Source of the DNA: Gemmatimonadota bacterium
Lineage (GTDB): Bacteria > Gemmatimonadota > Gemmatimonadetes > Gemmatimonadales > GWC2-71-9
Length of the DNA stretch: 64,000 nt
Assembly: GCA_016713435.1 (NCBI GenBank)
Contig: JADJPD010000010.1
Coordinates: 124,001 to 188,000, forward strand
Reading direction: 5' to 3'
In this document: positions 1 to 8,408 of the stretch, in pieces
How positions within the stretch are numbered: position 1 is the first letter of the stretch
How the letters are laid out: each line of letters begins with the position of its first letter
Program-made: the position numbers and the translations under genes
Notes under the pieces: model-generated
What the model saw: only the letters and a program-made list of their open reading frames with translations
Told to the model about the DNA's origin: nothing
Database searches by the model: none

Positions 1-1342
1 CATGGGTGCGGCCCAGCCCCGACTGTTTCTCCCCGCCGTGCGGCACCTCGGCGGTGCCGACGTGGCTCGTCGCATCGTTCACCTGCACCGCGCCCGCCTC
101 GAGGCGGCGCGCCACCCGCCGGCCCCGCGCCCGGTCCCGGGTCCATACGCTGGCCGAGAGCCCGTAGGCCGAGTCGTTGGCGAGGCGGATGGCGTGCTCC
201 TCGTCCTCCGCCACCACGATGGGCAGCACGGGCCCGAAGACCTCCTCCCGCCAGAGCGCGGCGTCGAGCGGCAGCTCGGTGACCACGGTGGGCTCGAAGA
301 ACGTCGGCCCGAGATCGGGGCGGCGGCGCCCGCCCGTCAGCACCCGCGCCCCGCGCGCCACCGCCTGCGCCAGCTGGCGCTCGAGCTCGCGAACCTGCGA
401 GTCGCGGATCATCGGCCCCACGTCGGTGGCCGGCGCGAGGCCGGGCCCGAGCACCAGGGCCTCCGCCTTCCGCACCACCAGGTCCACGAAGCGCTGGTAG
501 ACCGGGCGCTCCACGATGGCCCGCTTCACCGCCACGCAGGTCTGCCCGCCGTTGGTGAAGCGCGCCCACAGGGCGCCGCTGGCCGCCAGCTCCAGGTCCG
601 CGTCCGCCAGCACCAGGCAGGGATCGCTGCCGCCCAACTCCAGGTTGACGGGGATCATCTGCTCCGCCGCCCGGAGTGACACCTTCCGGCCGGTGGCGGC
701 GCTGCCGGTGAAGAACACCTTGTCCGGTCCCGCATCGATCAGCGCGGCCCCCACCTCCCCGCCGCCGACCACCAGCGCCACCAGCCCCTCCGGGACGCCC
801 GCCTCGGCGAGGAGCTCCACCAGCAGCACGGCAGTCCTGGTGGTGAATTCGCTCGGCTTGAGGACGACGGCATTGCCGGCCAGCAATCCTGGGAGGATCG
901 TGCCTGCCGGCAGCAGGAGCGGGTAGTTCCACGGCGCAATCACGGCCAGCACGCCCATCGGGTCCCAGTGCACCCGGCCGCGCTTGCCGAGCAGCGCCAG
1001 GTTGCCGGCACGGACCGGCGTGGGCCGGAGCAGGCGGGCGCCATGCGCCAGGTAGTAGCGCGCCAGGTCGAGCGTCACGGCCACGTCGGCGAAGAGCGCC
1101 TCGCCGAGGGGCTTGCCGTTCTCCCGGCTGATCAGGTCCGCCATCTCCCGCCGCCGCTCGTAGAGCGCCAGCTGGAAGCGCTCGAGGACCCGTGCCCGCT
1201 CGGCCAATGGCCGCCCGGCCCAGGCGGGCTGCGCGGCACGAGCCCGCGCCACGATCCCCGCCACCTCCTCCGCGGGGGTGAGTGGCGTCTCGGCGAAGAC
1301 TTCGCCGGTGGCGGGGTCGAGGGCAGGAAGGGACGGCGGCAT
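1..1342 (-). CDS. Aldehyde dehydrogenase, NAD(P)-dependent (C-terminus cut by window edge)
   Basis: Oxidises an aldehyde to the acid with NAD(P)+ in the cytoplasm; the substrate cannot be told from sequence. About 447 residues are visible from an ATG at 1342, close to the usual 450-490, so only the last few are missing. The family fold is clear: PWNY (Asn139) and the coenzyme-binding Lys162 in LKPSE, FTGSAATG for the cofactor loop, catalytic Glu235 in NLELGGSDP, and nucleophile Cys269 in NGGQTCV. The C-terminal part ends in KQSGLGRTH, typical of the class. It is transcribed alone, away from the repeat-bearing gap on its right. Succinate-semialdehyde or other general dehydrogenase roles are equally possible. 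Confidence 0.9.
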   Translation of the reverse strand, partial: MPPSLPALDPATGEVFAETPLTPAEEVAGIVARARAAQPAWAGRPLAERARVLERFQLALYERRREMADLISRENGKPLGEALFADVAVTLDLARYYLAHGARLLRPTPVRAGNLALLGKRGRVHWDPMGVLAVIAPWNYPLLLPAGTILPGLLAGNAVVLKPSEFTTRTAVLLVELLAEAGVPEGLVALVVGGGEVGAALIDAGPDKVFFTGSAATGRKVSLRAAEQMIPVNLELGGSDPCLVLADADLELAASGALWARFTNGGQTCVAVKRAIVERPVYQRFVDLVVRKAEALVLGPGLAPATDVGPMIRDSQVRELERQLAQAVARGARVLTGGRRRPDLGPTFFEPTVVTELPLDAALWREEVFGPVLPIVVAEDEEHAIRLANDSAYGLSASVWTRDRARGRRVARRLEAGAVQVNDATSHVGTAEVPHGGEKQSGLGRTH

Positions 1343-1410
1343 GGCTGGAAGGTAGCACGGGGGAGCAAAGCCGAACGCCGGCCCCGAAGGACCGGCGTTG
1401 GCACTGGGAT

Positions 1411-1481
1411 GGCAGACCGCCCCCTGAGTTGTGGACGGAGACGAACGGAGTGCTCGCTCCACTCTTCTTCGGCCTGCCACT
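1411..1481. repeat. Direct repeat copy 1 (~71 bp)
   Basis: First of two imperfect copies that begin GGCAGACCGCCCCCTGAGT and end ACTCTTCTTCGGCCTGCCACT minus its last base. The copies start about 109 bp apart. The outer ends are roughly inverted relative to each other (GGCAGGCC-like against GGCCTGCC), so each unit could fold or be a small mobile palindromic repeat. Confidence 0.7.
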
Positions 1482-1519
1482 GCGAGTGCGGGACCCCGAC
1501 GGGAACCGCGAGGTGAGGT

Positions 1520-1591
1520 GGCAGGCCGCCCCCTGAGTTTGGACGGGACCAAGCCGAAGTGCTTGAGCCCACTCTTCTTCGGCCTACCACT
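1520..1591. repeat. Direct repeat copy 2 (~72 bp)
   Basis: Second copy, beginning GGCAGGCCGCCCCCTGAGT and ending CTCTTCTTCGGCCTACCACT. The ends are nearly identical to copy 1 and the middle is diverged. Within it, GCCGAAG near 1553 can pair with CTTCGGC near 1577. Confidence 0.7.
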
Positions 1592-1704
1592 TTCGGTTCG
1601 GCGCCTTGCGCCGTCGCCCTCGGTTATTGCAGGCCATGTGCCACTGATCACATTTTATGTAAGCGATTGCTCTCCAACGACTTAGAAAGACTCTTCGACA
1701 TTAC

Positions 1705-1747
1705 AATGCCGGTATTTCTTGCCGGATCGGCATGAAATACCGGCATT
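1705..1747. repeat. Perfect 14-bp inverted repeat downstream of lgt
   Basis: AATGCCGGTATTTC (1705-1718) is mirrored exactly by GAAATACCGGCATT (1734-1747) around a 15-base loop that is itself rich in GCCGG/CGGC. It lies about 30 bp past the lgt stop codon. No T-run follows on either side, so a classical intrinsic terminator is not shown; a terminator-like hairpin or a protein-binding palindrome are both possible. Confidence 0.7.
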
Positions 1748-1778
1748 CATTTCCGGTCACACGGAAAAAACAGCCGAG

Positions 1779-2609
1779 CTAGGCTGTCGCGGTCTTGGTC
1801 AGGTACGGACCCGGCGGGAGTTCCTCACCCTTCGCCAGGCGGGCCATCAGCCCCACGCCGATCACGATGAGGCCAACACTGACCACCTGCGCCAGGGTGA
1901 AGGGGCCGAAGAACCGGTCGTCCTTCGCCCGGAAGATCTCGATGACGAACCGCTCCGCCCCGGCCCAGACCAGGTACACGCTGAAGAGCCAGCCGGTGGC
2001 CCGCTGCTGCAGGCGCAGGCGCCACAGCACCAGGAAGGCCGCCAGCATGATCGTCACCTCGTACAGCTGGGTCGGATGCACGGCGAGAACCGTGCCGGGA
2101 TCGGTGCCCGGGGGGACCGGGATCCCGAACATCGTCTGCATGCGCTCGGCGGTGGAGGGGGGGAGGCCCTGCGGGAACTTCACCGCCCAGGGCAGGTCGG
2201 TCGGGCGGCCGTAGTCGTCGTTCACGATGAAACAGCCGATGCGGCCCAGGGCATAGGCCGCGGCGAGCGCCGGGGCGCAGAGCTGCATGGTCCAGCGCAC
2301 GGGGACCCGGAGGCGCAGGCTGTTGAGCAGCACGGCCAGCGCGCCGCCCACGAAGCCGCCGTACCACACCAGCCCCCCGCGCGAGAAGAGCGGGCCGCCG
2401 TTCAGGACCCAGTACCAGACCTTGGCCCCGATGACGCCGCCCACCACCGCGGCCACGGTGATGTCGGAGGCGTATTCCTCGTAGAAGCCGCGCCGCCGGA
2501 GCTCGAGGGTGATGAGCCAGCCGCCCACCAGGAAGCCGACCATCATCATGATCCCGTAGCCGGTGAGCTCCACGGGGCCCAGGTGCAGGGCAAACGGGTA
2601 GACGTTCAT
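1779..2609 (-). CDS. lgt: Prolipoprotein diacylglyceryl transferase
   Basis: Transfers diacylglycerol from phosphatidylglycerol to the lipobox cysteine of prolipoproteins, the first step of lipoprotein maturation, in the inner membrane. The 276-residue product is of normal length, with about seven hydrophobic segments. It has the Lgt signature GRIGCFIVNDDYGRPTDLP and the downstream HPTQLYE motif. The ATG at 2609 overlaps the reconstructed tsaD stop as ATGA, showing translational coupling. The frame is also open upstream into tsaD, but only because of indels in that gene; the start chosen gives the usual Lgt N-terminus. Several lipoproteins elsewhere in the window are likely substrates. Confidence 0.95.
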   Translation of the reverse strand: MNVYPFALHLGPVELTGYGIMMMVGFLVGGWLITLELRRRGFYEEYASDITVAAVVGGVIGAKVWYWVLNGGPLFSRGGLVWYGGFVGGALAVLLNSLRLRVPVRWTMQLCAPALAAAYALGRIGCFIVNDDYGRPTDLPWAVKFPQGLPPSTAERMQTMFGIPVPPGTDPGTVLAVHPTQLYEVTIMLAAFLVLWRLRLQQRATGWLFSVYLVWAGAERFVIEIFRAKDDRFFGPFTLAQVVSVGLIVIGVGLMARLAKGEELPPGPYLTKTATA

Positions 2610-3666
2610 GTCGGGCGTCCGGTCGCTGGGGTGATGGGGACGAGGCCGGGGAAAGGTAGGTCGGCGCGGGGCTCGAGGTCGAGGCCGCTGGCGGCGCCGT
2701 GCCGGAGCCGGAACAGGGCCGGCGGCCCCGATCATCGCCGCATTGTCGGTGTTGAGCCGGTTCGAGGCCACGGCCACCCGGACGTCCTGCCCGAGCCGCC
2801 GGCGCATCCGGGCCACGAGTTCGCCGTTGCACGCCACGCCGCCGCCCAGCACCAGGAGCGGCCGGTCGAGGGCCTCCACTGCGGCGGCGGCCTTCCCCAC
2901 GAGCACGTCGAGCGCGGCGTCCTGGAAGCCGCGCGCCAGGTGCGGGCGGTCGGCCTCGAGGCTGGGGCTCTGCTGCACGGCGCGGAGCACGGCGGTCTTG
3001 AGGCCGCTGAAGGAGAAGGTGAACCGGTCCGGCCCCGGCTGTTCGGCCTCGCGGAGCATGGGGCGGGGGAACTTGAAGCGCCGCGGATCCCCCTCGCGGG
3101 CCAGCCGCTCGATGATGGGGCCACCCGGGTACTCGAGGCCCAGGAGGGTGCCCACCTTGTCGAATGCCTCACCGGCCGCGTCGTCGCGGGTGGTGCCGAG
3201 GAGGCGGTACTCGCCCCAGGCGGGGACGTCGAGCAGCAGGGTGTGGCCGCCGCTCACGAGCAGCGCCACGAAGGGCGGCGTCACCTCGCCCTCGAGCGTC
3301 GGGGCGAAGAGATGCCCTTCCAGGTGATGCACCCCCACCAGCGGCACGCCGAGCCGCCACGCGAGCGTCTTGCCGTACATCACGCCCACCAGGAGCGCGC
3401 CCACGAGCCCCGGGCCCGCCGTGACGGCGATGGCCTCCAGTTCGTTCAGCGCCACTCCCGACTCGGCCAGCGCCTGGTCCACCACCGGCCCGATGGTGGT
3501 GAGGTGCGCGCGGCTGGCCAGCTCCGGCACCACGCCCCCCGAAGATCTTGTGCACGTCCTGGGACAGGATCACCAGGCTCCGCAGCGCCACGCGCCCGCC
3601 CTCCTCCGCCACCACGGCGGCGGAGGTCTCGTCACAGGACGTCTCGATGGCGAGGAGCTTGGTCAC
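2606..3666 (-). CDS. tsaD: tRNA N6-threonylcarbamoyladenosine transferase TsaD (two frameshifts in this sequence)
   Basis: Transfers the threonylcarbamoyl group to A37 of ANN-decoding tRNAs, together with TsaB/TsaE. The start is GTG 3666 (MTKLLAIETSCDETSAAVV). The frame breaks in a six-C run (3535-3540 on the plus strand), where one base too many turns FGGVVPELASR out of frame. It breaks again near 2717-2730, after TDNAAMIGAA. Removing one base at each point gives 352 residues, ending LVPITPATGRPT with a TGA that overlaps lgt. The metal-site motif VHHLEGH and the TDNAAM motif are present. An essential gene with two +1 errors is best read as sequencing or assembly error rather than a pseudogene. 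Confidence 0.9.
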
Positions 3667-3794
3667 TCGGCGGTTCGGTGAGTGGCGGAGCGGGTCGAGG
3701 GGGGCACGGGCGCACGGGCGAGGCGGCCTCCCTCGCGATCAGTCGGCGCACTGGGCGGTGAGCGCGGTGCGCCGCGCCGTGGCCAGCCCCGGCG

Positions 3795-4385
3795 CTAGCG
3801 CGCCGCCGGCACGCTGTCCACCGGCGCCTGGTCGGTCGCGGGGACCCCGGGCAGCGTATCGCCGAGGAGCCGGCGGATCAGGTTCACGTTCACGGGCGCG
3901 GTCCAGTCGTACGCGCCGATCACCCGCTTCATGATGATGCCGTCCTGGTCCAGGATGAAGCTCTCCGGCACGCCGGTGGTCTGGTAGGCCTGCTGGATCT
4001 CGCCCTTGCGGTCCTGGAGGATGTCGAAGGTGATGCCGAGCTGGTCGGTGAACTCCTTCACCGCCTTGGGATCGTCCTGGTCGATGCTCACGGCCGCGAT
4101 GCGGAAGCCGAGCGGGCTGAGGCTGTCGTAGAGCTGCTGCATCGACGGCATCTCCACCTTGCAGGGCACGCACCAGGTGGCCCAGATGTTCACCAGCGTC
4201 ACGTGGCCCTTGTAGCCGGACCGCACCCGCACGCTGTCGCCGGTGGCGATGTTCATCGCCTGGTAGTCGGGGGCGCGCTCGCCGACCGCCACCGGCGCCA
4301 CCTCGGGCCCGAACTTGGCCAGCATCACGATGCCGAGGACGAGGCCGCCGACGATGGTGAGCACGAAGATCCACTGCTTCGACAT
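3795..4385 (-). CDS. TlpA-like membrane-anchored thioredoxin
   Basis: A 196-residue thiol-disulfide oxidoreductase of the TlpA/ResA type, probably facing the periplasm. An N-terminal membrane anchor (about residues 5-23, after MSKQW) is followed by an AhpC/TSA-thioredoxin fold with the redox motif WATWCVPC and the cis-Pro region TTGVPESFILD. Such proteins reduce periplasmic cysteines, for example in cytochrome c maturation, but no cytochrome genes lie nearby. The ATG at 4385 is one base from the rpe stop, so it is the last gene of the rsmB-PASTA-rpe run. About 130 bp without a gene separates it from tsaD. Confidence 0.87.
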   Translation of the reverse strand: MSKQWIFVLTIVGGLVLGIVMLAKFGPEVAPVAVGERAPDYQAMNIATGDSVRVRSGYKGHVTLVNIWATWCVPCKVEMPSMQQLYDSLSPLGFRIAAVSIDQDDPKAVKEFTDQLGITFDILQDRKGEIQQAYQTTGVPESFILDQDGIIMKRVIGAYDWTAPVNVNLIRRLLGDTLPGVPATDQAPVDSVPAAR

Positions 4386-4386
4386 G

Positions 4387-5052
4387 TCAGGCCCTCTCCC
4401 GGCACTGGCGCTGGAGGCCGCGCACGGCCTCGCCGATGTCCGGCTGGCCGAAGATGGCCGTGCCGGCCACGAAGGTGTCGGCACCCGCCTGCCAGGCGGC
4501 GCGGATGGTGTCCAGCGTGATGCCGCCATCCACCTCCAGCGTGGCCCGGGCCGCGTGGCGGTCCAGCAGCTGGCGGGTGCGCGCGATCTTGCCGGTGGCC
4601 TGCGGGATGTAGCCCTGGCCTCCGAAGCCCGGGTTGACGCTCATGATGAGCACCAGGTCCAGGTCCGCCGTCACCTCCTCGATGAGGCTGAGCGGCGTCG
4701 ACGGGTTGAGCGCGAGGCCGGCCGCCATGCCGCGCCGGCGGATCTCCGCCAGGTGCCGCTGCACGTGCACCGTGGCCTCGGGGTGGAACGTGAAGACGTT
4801 CGCGCCCAGGTCGGCGTACTCGGCGATGTAGTTCTCCGGCTCCACCACCATGAGGTGGACGTCGATCGGCGCGTCGGTGAAGCGCCGGAGCGCCTTGATG
4901 AGCGGCGCCCCGAAGGTGAGGTTGGGCACGAACCGCCCGTCCATCACGTCCACGTGGAGCCACTCGGCCCCGCCGGCCAGCGCCGCCTCCACCTGCTCCC
5001 GAAGCCGGCCCAGGTCGGAGGCGAGCAGGCTCGGCGCAATACGCACGTCCAT
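4387..5052 (-). CDS. rpe: Ribulose-phosphate 3-epimerase
   Basis: Interconverts ribulose 5-phosphate and xylulose 5-phosphate in the pentose phosphate pathway. The 221-residue TIM barrel is of full length. It has IAPSLLASD at the N-terminus, the metal/catalytic VDVMDGRFVPN, HLMV, the phosphate loop NPGFGGQ and VDGGI. Its ATG overlaps the stop of the PASTA gene (ATGA), the usual arrangement in the conserved def-fmt-rsmB-PASTA-rpe order. Confidence 0.95.
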   Translation of the reverse strand: MDVRIAPSLLASDLGRLREQVEAALAGGAEWLHVDVMDGRFVPNLTFGAPLIKALRRFTDAPIDVHLMVVEPENYIAEYADLGANVFTFHPEATVHVQRHLAEIRRRGMAAGLALNPSTPLSLIEEVTADLDLVLIMSVNPGFGGQGYIPQATGKIARTRQLLDRHAARATLEVDGGITLDTIRAAWQAGADTFVAGTAIFGQPDIGEAVRGLQRQCRERA

Positions 5053-5822
5053 CAGTTCCCCTTGGTCACGATCAGGTCCACGGCGGTGCCCCGGGAAACG
5101 CGGCTCCCCGCGTTGGGGCGCTGCTCCAGCACGAGGCCGTCCGGGCGGCCCGGGGTGGTGCGGTTGCGCACCTGGCCCACCTCGAGACCCAGGAGCTCGA
5201 TCCGCTCCCGCGCCACCGACAGCGGCACCCCCAGCACGCCGGGCACGGTCACCTCGGCCGGCCCGCTGCTCACCACAAGGATAATCTCCGCCCCGGCCGG
5301 CCGGCCCACGCCGGCGTTGGGTCGGGTCTGCACCACCACGCCCGGCTCGGGCGCGGCAGGGACGGTCTCGGTGGAGCCCAGCTTGAAGCCCGCGGCCGCC
5401 AGCACCTTCTCCGCCAGGTCGCGCGGCATCCCCGCGACGTCGGGCACCGGCAGGTCGGTGGGGCCGTCGCTCAGGGTGAGGGAGATCTGGGTGTTGGGCG
5501 GGACCACGGTCCCGGGGGGCGGGTCCTGCCAGATGACTGCAGCCTTGGGTGCGGTGGCGTCGCTCCGCTGGTCTTCCACCTTGGAGCGGAGCCCCTGAGC
5601 CTCGAGCTTGGCCCGCGCCTCGGTCACCCCCACGTCCAGCACGTTCGGCACCGCGTGCACCTTCTCGAACAGGGGGCCCGGAAAGAGCACGAAGACGTTG
5701 ATCAGGTACCCCAGCACGAACGCGCCGAGGACGATCAGCGCCTGCTTGACCAGCCGCCGGCCCCCGATGGTCTGCAGGTAGCCGGGCGACGGCTCGACGC
5801 TGGCGGGCCGCGAGAACCTCAT
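5052..5822 (-). CDS. PASTA-domain membrane protein
   Basis: A 256-residue protein with a short cytoplasmic N-terminus, one transmembrane segment (about residues 28-47, ALIVLGAFVLGYLINVFV) and three extracytoplasmic PASTA repeats. The repeats are marked by the recurring pattern of VPNVLDVGV, VPDVAGMPRDLA and VPGVLGVPLSVA, each followed by a QxPNAG/QDPPPG turn. PASTA domains bind peptidoglycan stem peptides or beta-lactams. No kinase domain is attached, unlike PknB-type proteins. Start ATG 5822 overlaps the rsmB stop. The role is likely cell-wall sensing or anchoring, which is inferred. Confidence 0.85.
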   Translation of the reverse strand: MRFSRPASVEPSPGYLQTIGGRRLVKQALIVLGAFVLGYLINVFVLFPGPLFEKVHAVPNVLDVGVTEARAKLEAQGLRSKVEDQRSDATAPKAAVIWQDPPPGTVVPPNTQISLTLSDGPTDLPVPDVAGMPRDLAEKVLAAAGFKLGSTETVPAAPEPGVVVQTRPNAGVGRPAGAEIILVVSSGPAEVTVPGVLGVPLSVARERIELLGLEVGQVRNRTTPGRPDGLVLEQRPNAGSRVSRGTAVDLIVTKGN

Positions 5823-7132
5823 GCGTTCCCCCGCGCGAGCCGCGCCGCGAACGCCCCGTCGGTGCCGTGGCGCTGCGGCAGCAGCTCCAGGTCGCCGGCG
5901 GGGGAGAGGAGTTCCGGGGCGCCCAGGTCGGTGGGCATCCGGTGGAACTCGGGATGGCGGGAGAGAAAGGCGTTCACCTGGATCTCGTTTTCTTCCGGCT
6001 CGAGGGAGCAGGTGGCGTAAACTAACCACCCGCCGGGCCGGACGGCGGCGGCCACCCCGTCGAGCAACCCGGCCTGCTGCCCCGCCAGCCGACCCAGCGC
6101 CTGGGGCGTGACTTTCCATCGGGCGTCTGGATGCCGGGCGAAGGTCCCGGTGCCCAGACAGGGGGCATCGAGCAGCACCACGTCGGCGCCGCGCACCGGG
6201 GGCGACCCGGCGTCCGCCACGACCACCTGTTCCCGGCCACTGCCCGCCCGCCGGAGGTTCTCCGCCAGCCGGGCCGCGCGCTCCGGCCGTACCTCGCCCG
6301 CCAGCACCACGCGCGCCATGCGGCCGAGGGCGACGGTCTTGCCTCCGGGCGCGGCTGCGGCATCGAACACCAGCGCGCCGGCCGGCACGCCGGCGAACCG
6401 CGCCACCAGCGCCTGCGCCGCGTCCTGCACCACGAACCAGCCCTCCGCGTAGCCTGGCAGGTCCGCGGGGCGGCCACCGTCCACCACGAGCCCGGCATCG
6501 AACGGGGCCCGTCGTGCGGCGACCCCCCGCTCCCAGAAGCGCGCCTGCAGCTCCTCGAGGGACAGCCGGGCCGGCTGCAGGATGAGCGACGGGCGCTCGT
6601 TGTTGCGCGCCAGCAGTCGTTCGGTCTCCGCGTCCCCGAACCGCGCCAGCCAGCGCTTCACGAGCCACGCGGGGTGGGAGTAGCGGTCGCCCAGGTGCTT
6701 CGCGGGATCGGCGTCGCGCGCGGGGGGCGCGGCGCGGCCGCCGAGGCCGCGCAGCAGCGCGTTGGCGAACCTGGCGGCGCCTTCGCCGATCTCGCGGCGG
6801 GCCAGCTCCACGGTGGTGGAGACGGCGGCGTGGGGCGGGACCCGGTCCAGCCCGGTCAGCTGGTACGCGCCGAGGCGCAGCAGGTCACGGAGCGGGGGCT
6901 GCACGGTGCTCCAGCCGCGATGCACCAGCGGCTGCAGGCGGGCATCGAGGTCGGAGCGCTGGCGGAGGGTGCCGGCGGCCAGTTCGTGGGCCAGGCGCCG
7001 GTCGGCGTCGTCGAGGCCGGTGAGGGCGCGGCCGAGGGCCGCTTCGAGCGGCGTGCCCTCGTCAACGGCGCGGAGGACCAGGTAGGCGGCGCGGCGCGCG
7101 GGAAGGCCGGGCGGGAGCGCCTTGCCGCTCAC
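5819..7132 (-). CDS. rsmB: 16S rRNA (cytosine967-C5)-methyltransferase
   Basis: Methylates C967 of 16S rRNA using S-adenosylmethionine. The 437-residue protein has the N-terminal NusB-like RNA-binding domain (about 1-140) and a Rossmann methyltransferase domain. The cofactor motif is VFDAAAAPGGKT, the motif IV proline-cysteine is DAPCLGTGTF, and the catalytic cysteine motif is YATCSLEPEENE. GTG 7132 overlaps the thiG stop (GTGA). It sits in the usual fmt-rsmB-PASTA-rpe gene order, but separated from fmt here by three thiamine genes. Confidence 0.93.
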   Translation of the reverse strand: MSGKALPPGLPARRAAYLVLRAVDEGTPLEAALGRALTGLDDADRRLAHELAAGTLRQRSDLDARLQPLVHRGWSTVQPPLRDLLRLGAYQLTGLDRVPPHAAVSTTVELARREIGEGAARFANALLRGLGGRAAPPARDADPAKHLGDRYSHPAWLVKRWLARFGDAETERLLARNNERPSLILQPARLSLEELQARFWERGVAARRAPFDAGLVVDGGRPADLPGYAEGWFVVQDAAQALVARFAGVPAGALVFDAAAAPGGKTVALGRMARVVLAGEVRPERAARLAENLRRAGSGREQVVVADAGSPPVRGADVVLLDAPCLGTGTFARHPDARWKVTPQALGRLAGQQAGLLDGVAAAVRPGGWLVYATCSLEPEENEIQVNAFLSRHPEFHRMPTDLGAPELLSPAGDLELLPQRHGTDGAFAARLARGNA

Positions 7133-7905
7133 GCCAGCATGCCGCGGGTGGGACTCGAGGGCACCGCCACCTCGCGCCGGGGCATGCGCCCGGCGAGGTA
7201 GGCCAGCCGGCCGGCCTCGACGGCCAACCCCATGGCGCGGCCCATCGCCGCCGCGTCCGCGGCCTCGGCGATGGCCGTGTTCATGAGGATGCCGTCCACG
7301 CCCTGCTCCATGGTGAGGCAGGCATCGCTCGCGGTGCCGACGCCGGCATCGACGAGCACCGGCACGGTCAGGCGGCGCTTGATGGTGCGGATGGCGTAGG
7401 GATTCACCAGCCCGAGCCCGCTCCCGATCGGCGAGGCGAGCGGCATCACGGCGGCGGCGCCCGCATCCTGCAGGCGGAGGGCGGTGATGAGGTCGTCGTT
7501 GGTGTAGGCCATGACCTGGAAGCCTTCCTTCACCAGCACCCGCGTGGCCTCCAGCAGTCCCTCGGCGTCTGGCAGCAGGGTTTCCTTGTCGCCGATGACC
7601 TCGAGCTTGATGAACTCGTTGAACCCTGCCTCCCGCCCCAGCCGGGCGTAGCGGATGGCCTCGTCGGCGGTATAGCAGCCTGCGGTGTTGGCGAGGAGGA
7701 AGTACTGCTTGGGGTCGAGGTGATAGAGCATCCCCTCTTCCTTGGTCCGGTCCAGGTCCACCCGCCGGACCGCCACCGTGACCACGTCCGCCCCGCTCGC
7801 CGCGATCGCGGCCACCATCTCCGCGTTGGACCGGTACTTCCCGGTCCCCACGAGGAGCCGCGAGCGGAACGTCTGCCCGCCGATCACCAAGGGAGTGTCG
7901 TTCAT
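7129..7905 (-). CDS. thiG: Thiazole synthase
   Basis: Builds the thiazole phosphate of thiamine from deoxyxylulose phosphate, dehydroglycine or iminoglycine, and ThiS thiocarboxylate. The 258-residue TIM barrel starts MNDTPLVIGGQTFRSRLLVG. It has the Schiff-base lysine in FIKLEVIGD, the phosphate-binding MPLASPIGSGLG and VPVLVDAGVG, and the C-terminal MNTAIAEA. The reading frame stays open upstream of the ATG at 7905, but the sequence there is low-complexity and not ThiG-like. Unusually, about 290 bp containing a poly-G tract separates it from thiS. Confidence 0.95.
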   Translation of the reverse strand: MNDTPLVIGGQTFRSRLLVGTGKYRSNAEMVAAIAASGADVVTVAVRRVDLDRTKEEGMLYHLDPKQYFLLANTAGCYTADEAIRYARLGREAGFNEFIKLEVIGDKETLLPDAEGLLEATRVLVKEGFQVMAYTNDDLITALRLQDAGAAAVMPLASPIGSGLGLVNPYAIRTIKRRLTVPVLVDAGVGTASDACLTMEQGVDGILMNTAIAEAADAAAMGRAMGLAVEAGRLAYLAGRMPRREVAVPSSPTRGMLA

Positions 7906-8051
7906 GGCGCCAAAACTAACCGGCGGCGTGGGCTGGTACGAGGGGGCGGCTCCCGGTGGGTGAAAATCACGGCACGGGCTCAGGCGGCCGTGGAGAACAG
8001 CTGCTCGGAGCGGAGTGAGTGGTCGAACGGGACTCGGTGCGGAATCCCAGG

Positions 8052-8154
<103 letters not shown>

Positions 8155-8176
8155 CTCCGCGTCTCGGCGGTGAATC
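8155..8176. repeat. Partial copy of the CGCAGAGGCGC repeat family
   Basis: CTCCGCGTCTCGGCGGTGAATC closely matches the right arm of the copy ending near 39509 (CTCCGCGCCTCTGCGGTGAATC minus spacing differences). The matching left arm is not seen. The poly-G tract begins exactly where the rest of the element would be expected, so the tract may replace a hard-to-assemble hairpin. Confidence 0.5.
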
Positions 8177-8198
8177 CGCCCGGCGGACCCGCTGCCGC

Positions 8199-8408
8199 TC
8201 AGCCCCCCCCGACGAAGTGGACGAGTTCCACCATGTCCCCGTCCTTGAGGTCCACCTCCGGCAGGCGCGGCCGGCGGACGATCTCGCGGTTCACCTCCAC
8301 CACCACCATGCGCGGGTCGAGGCCCAGGTGGGTGAGGAGGTCGGTGACCTTGGCGGGGCCCGGCAGATTGCGGAGCTCGCCGTTCACGATGAGGCGGAGG
8401 TCGCTCAT
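8199..8408 (-). CDS. thiS: Sulfur carrier protein ThiS
   Basis: A 69-residue ubiquitin-like protein whose C-terminal glycine is adenylated and turned into a thiocarboxylate that gives sulfur to ThiG. It has the family ending VELVHFVGGG, the terminal Gly-Gly being required, and the beta-grasp start MSDLRLIVNGE. Its ATG at 8408 overlaps the thiE stop as ATGA. ThiF and a ThiH/ThiO partner are not in the window. Confidence 0.93.
   Translation of the reverse strand: MSDLRLIVNGELRNLPGPAKVTDLLTHLGLDPRMVVVEVNREIVRRPRLPEVDLKDGDMVELVHFVGGG

Larger units (their letters stand above)
1343..1778. other. Gene-free gap with repeats
   Basis: No convincing gene is present on either strand. The left part, next to the aldehyde dehydrogenase start, holds two copies of a ~71-bp repeat. 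The right part (about 1600-1780) is clearly less G+C-rich than the rest of the window and holds a long inverted repeat downstream of lgt. The gap must contain the aldehyde dehydrogenase promoter, but no convincing -35/-10 pair could be picked out. Confidence 0.6.

Noticed and set aside
1779..3533. A single open frame joining TsaD and Lgt as a 584-residue fusion
   Set aside because: The linker is Arg/Pro-rich translation of the wrong frame. Removing one base restores a normal TsaD C-terminus whose stop overlaps the Lgt start, and the N-terminus of TsaD lies in yet another frame.
1719..3761. Long plus-strand open frame opposite lgt and tsaD (680 codons)
   Set aside because: It is antisense to recognised genes and has His/Arg/Gly-rich composition without domains. 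Such shadows are common at this G+C content.
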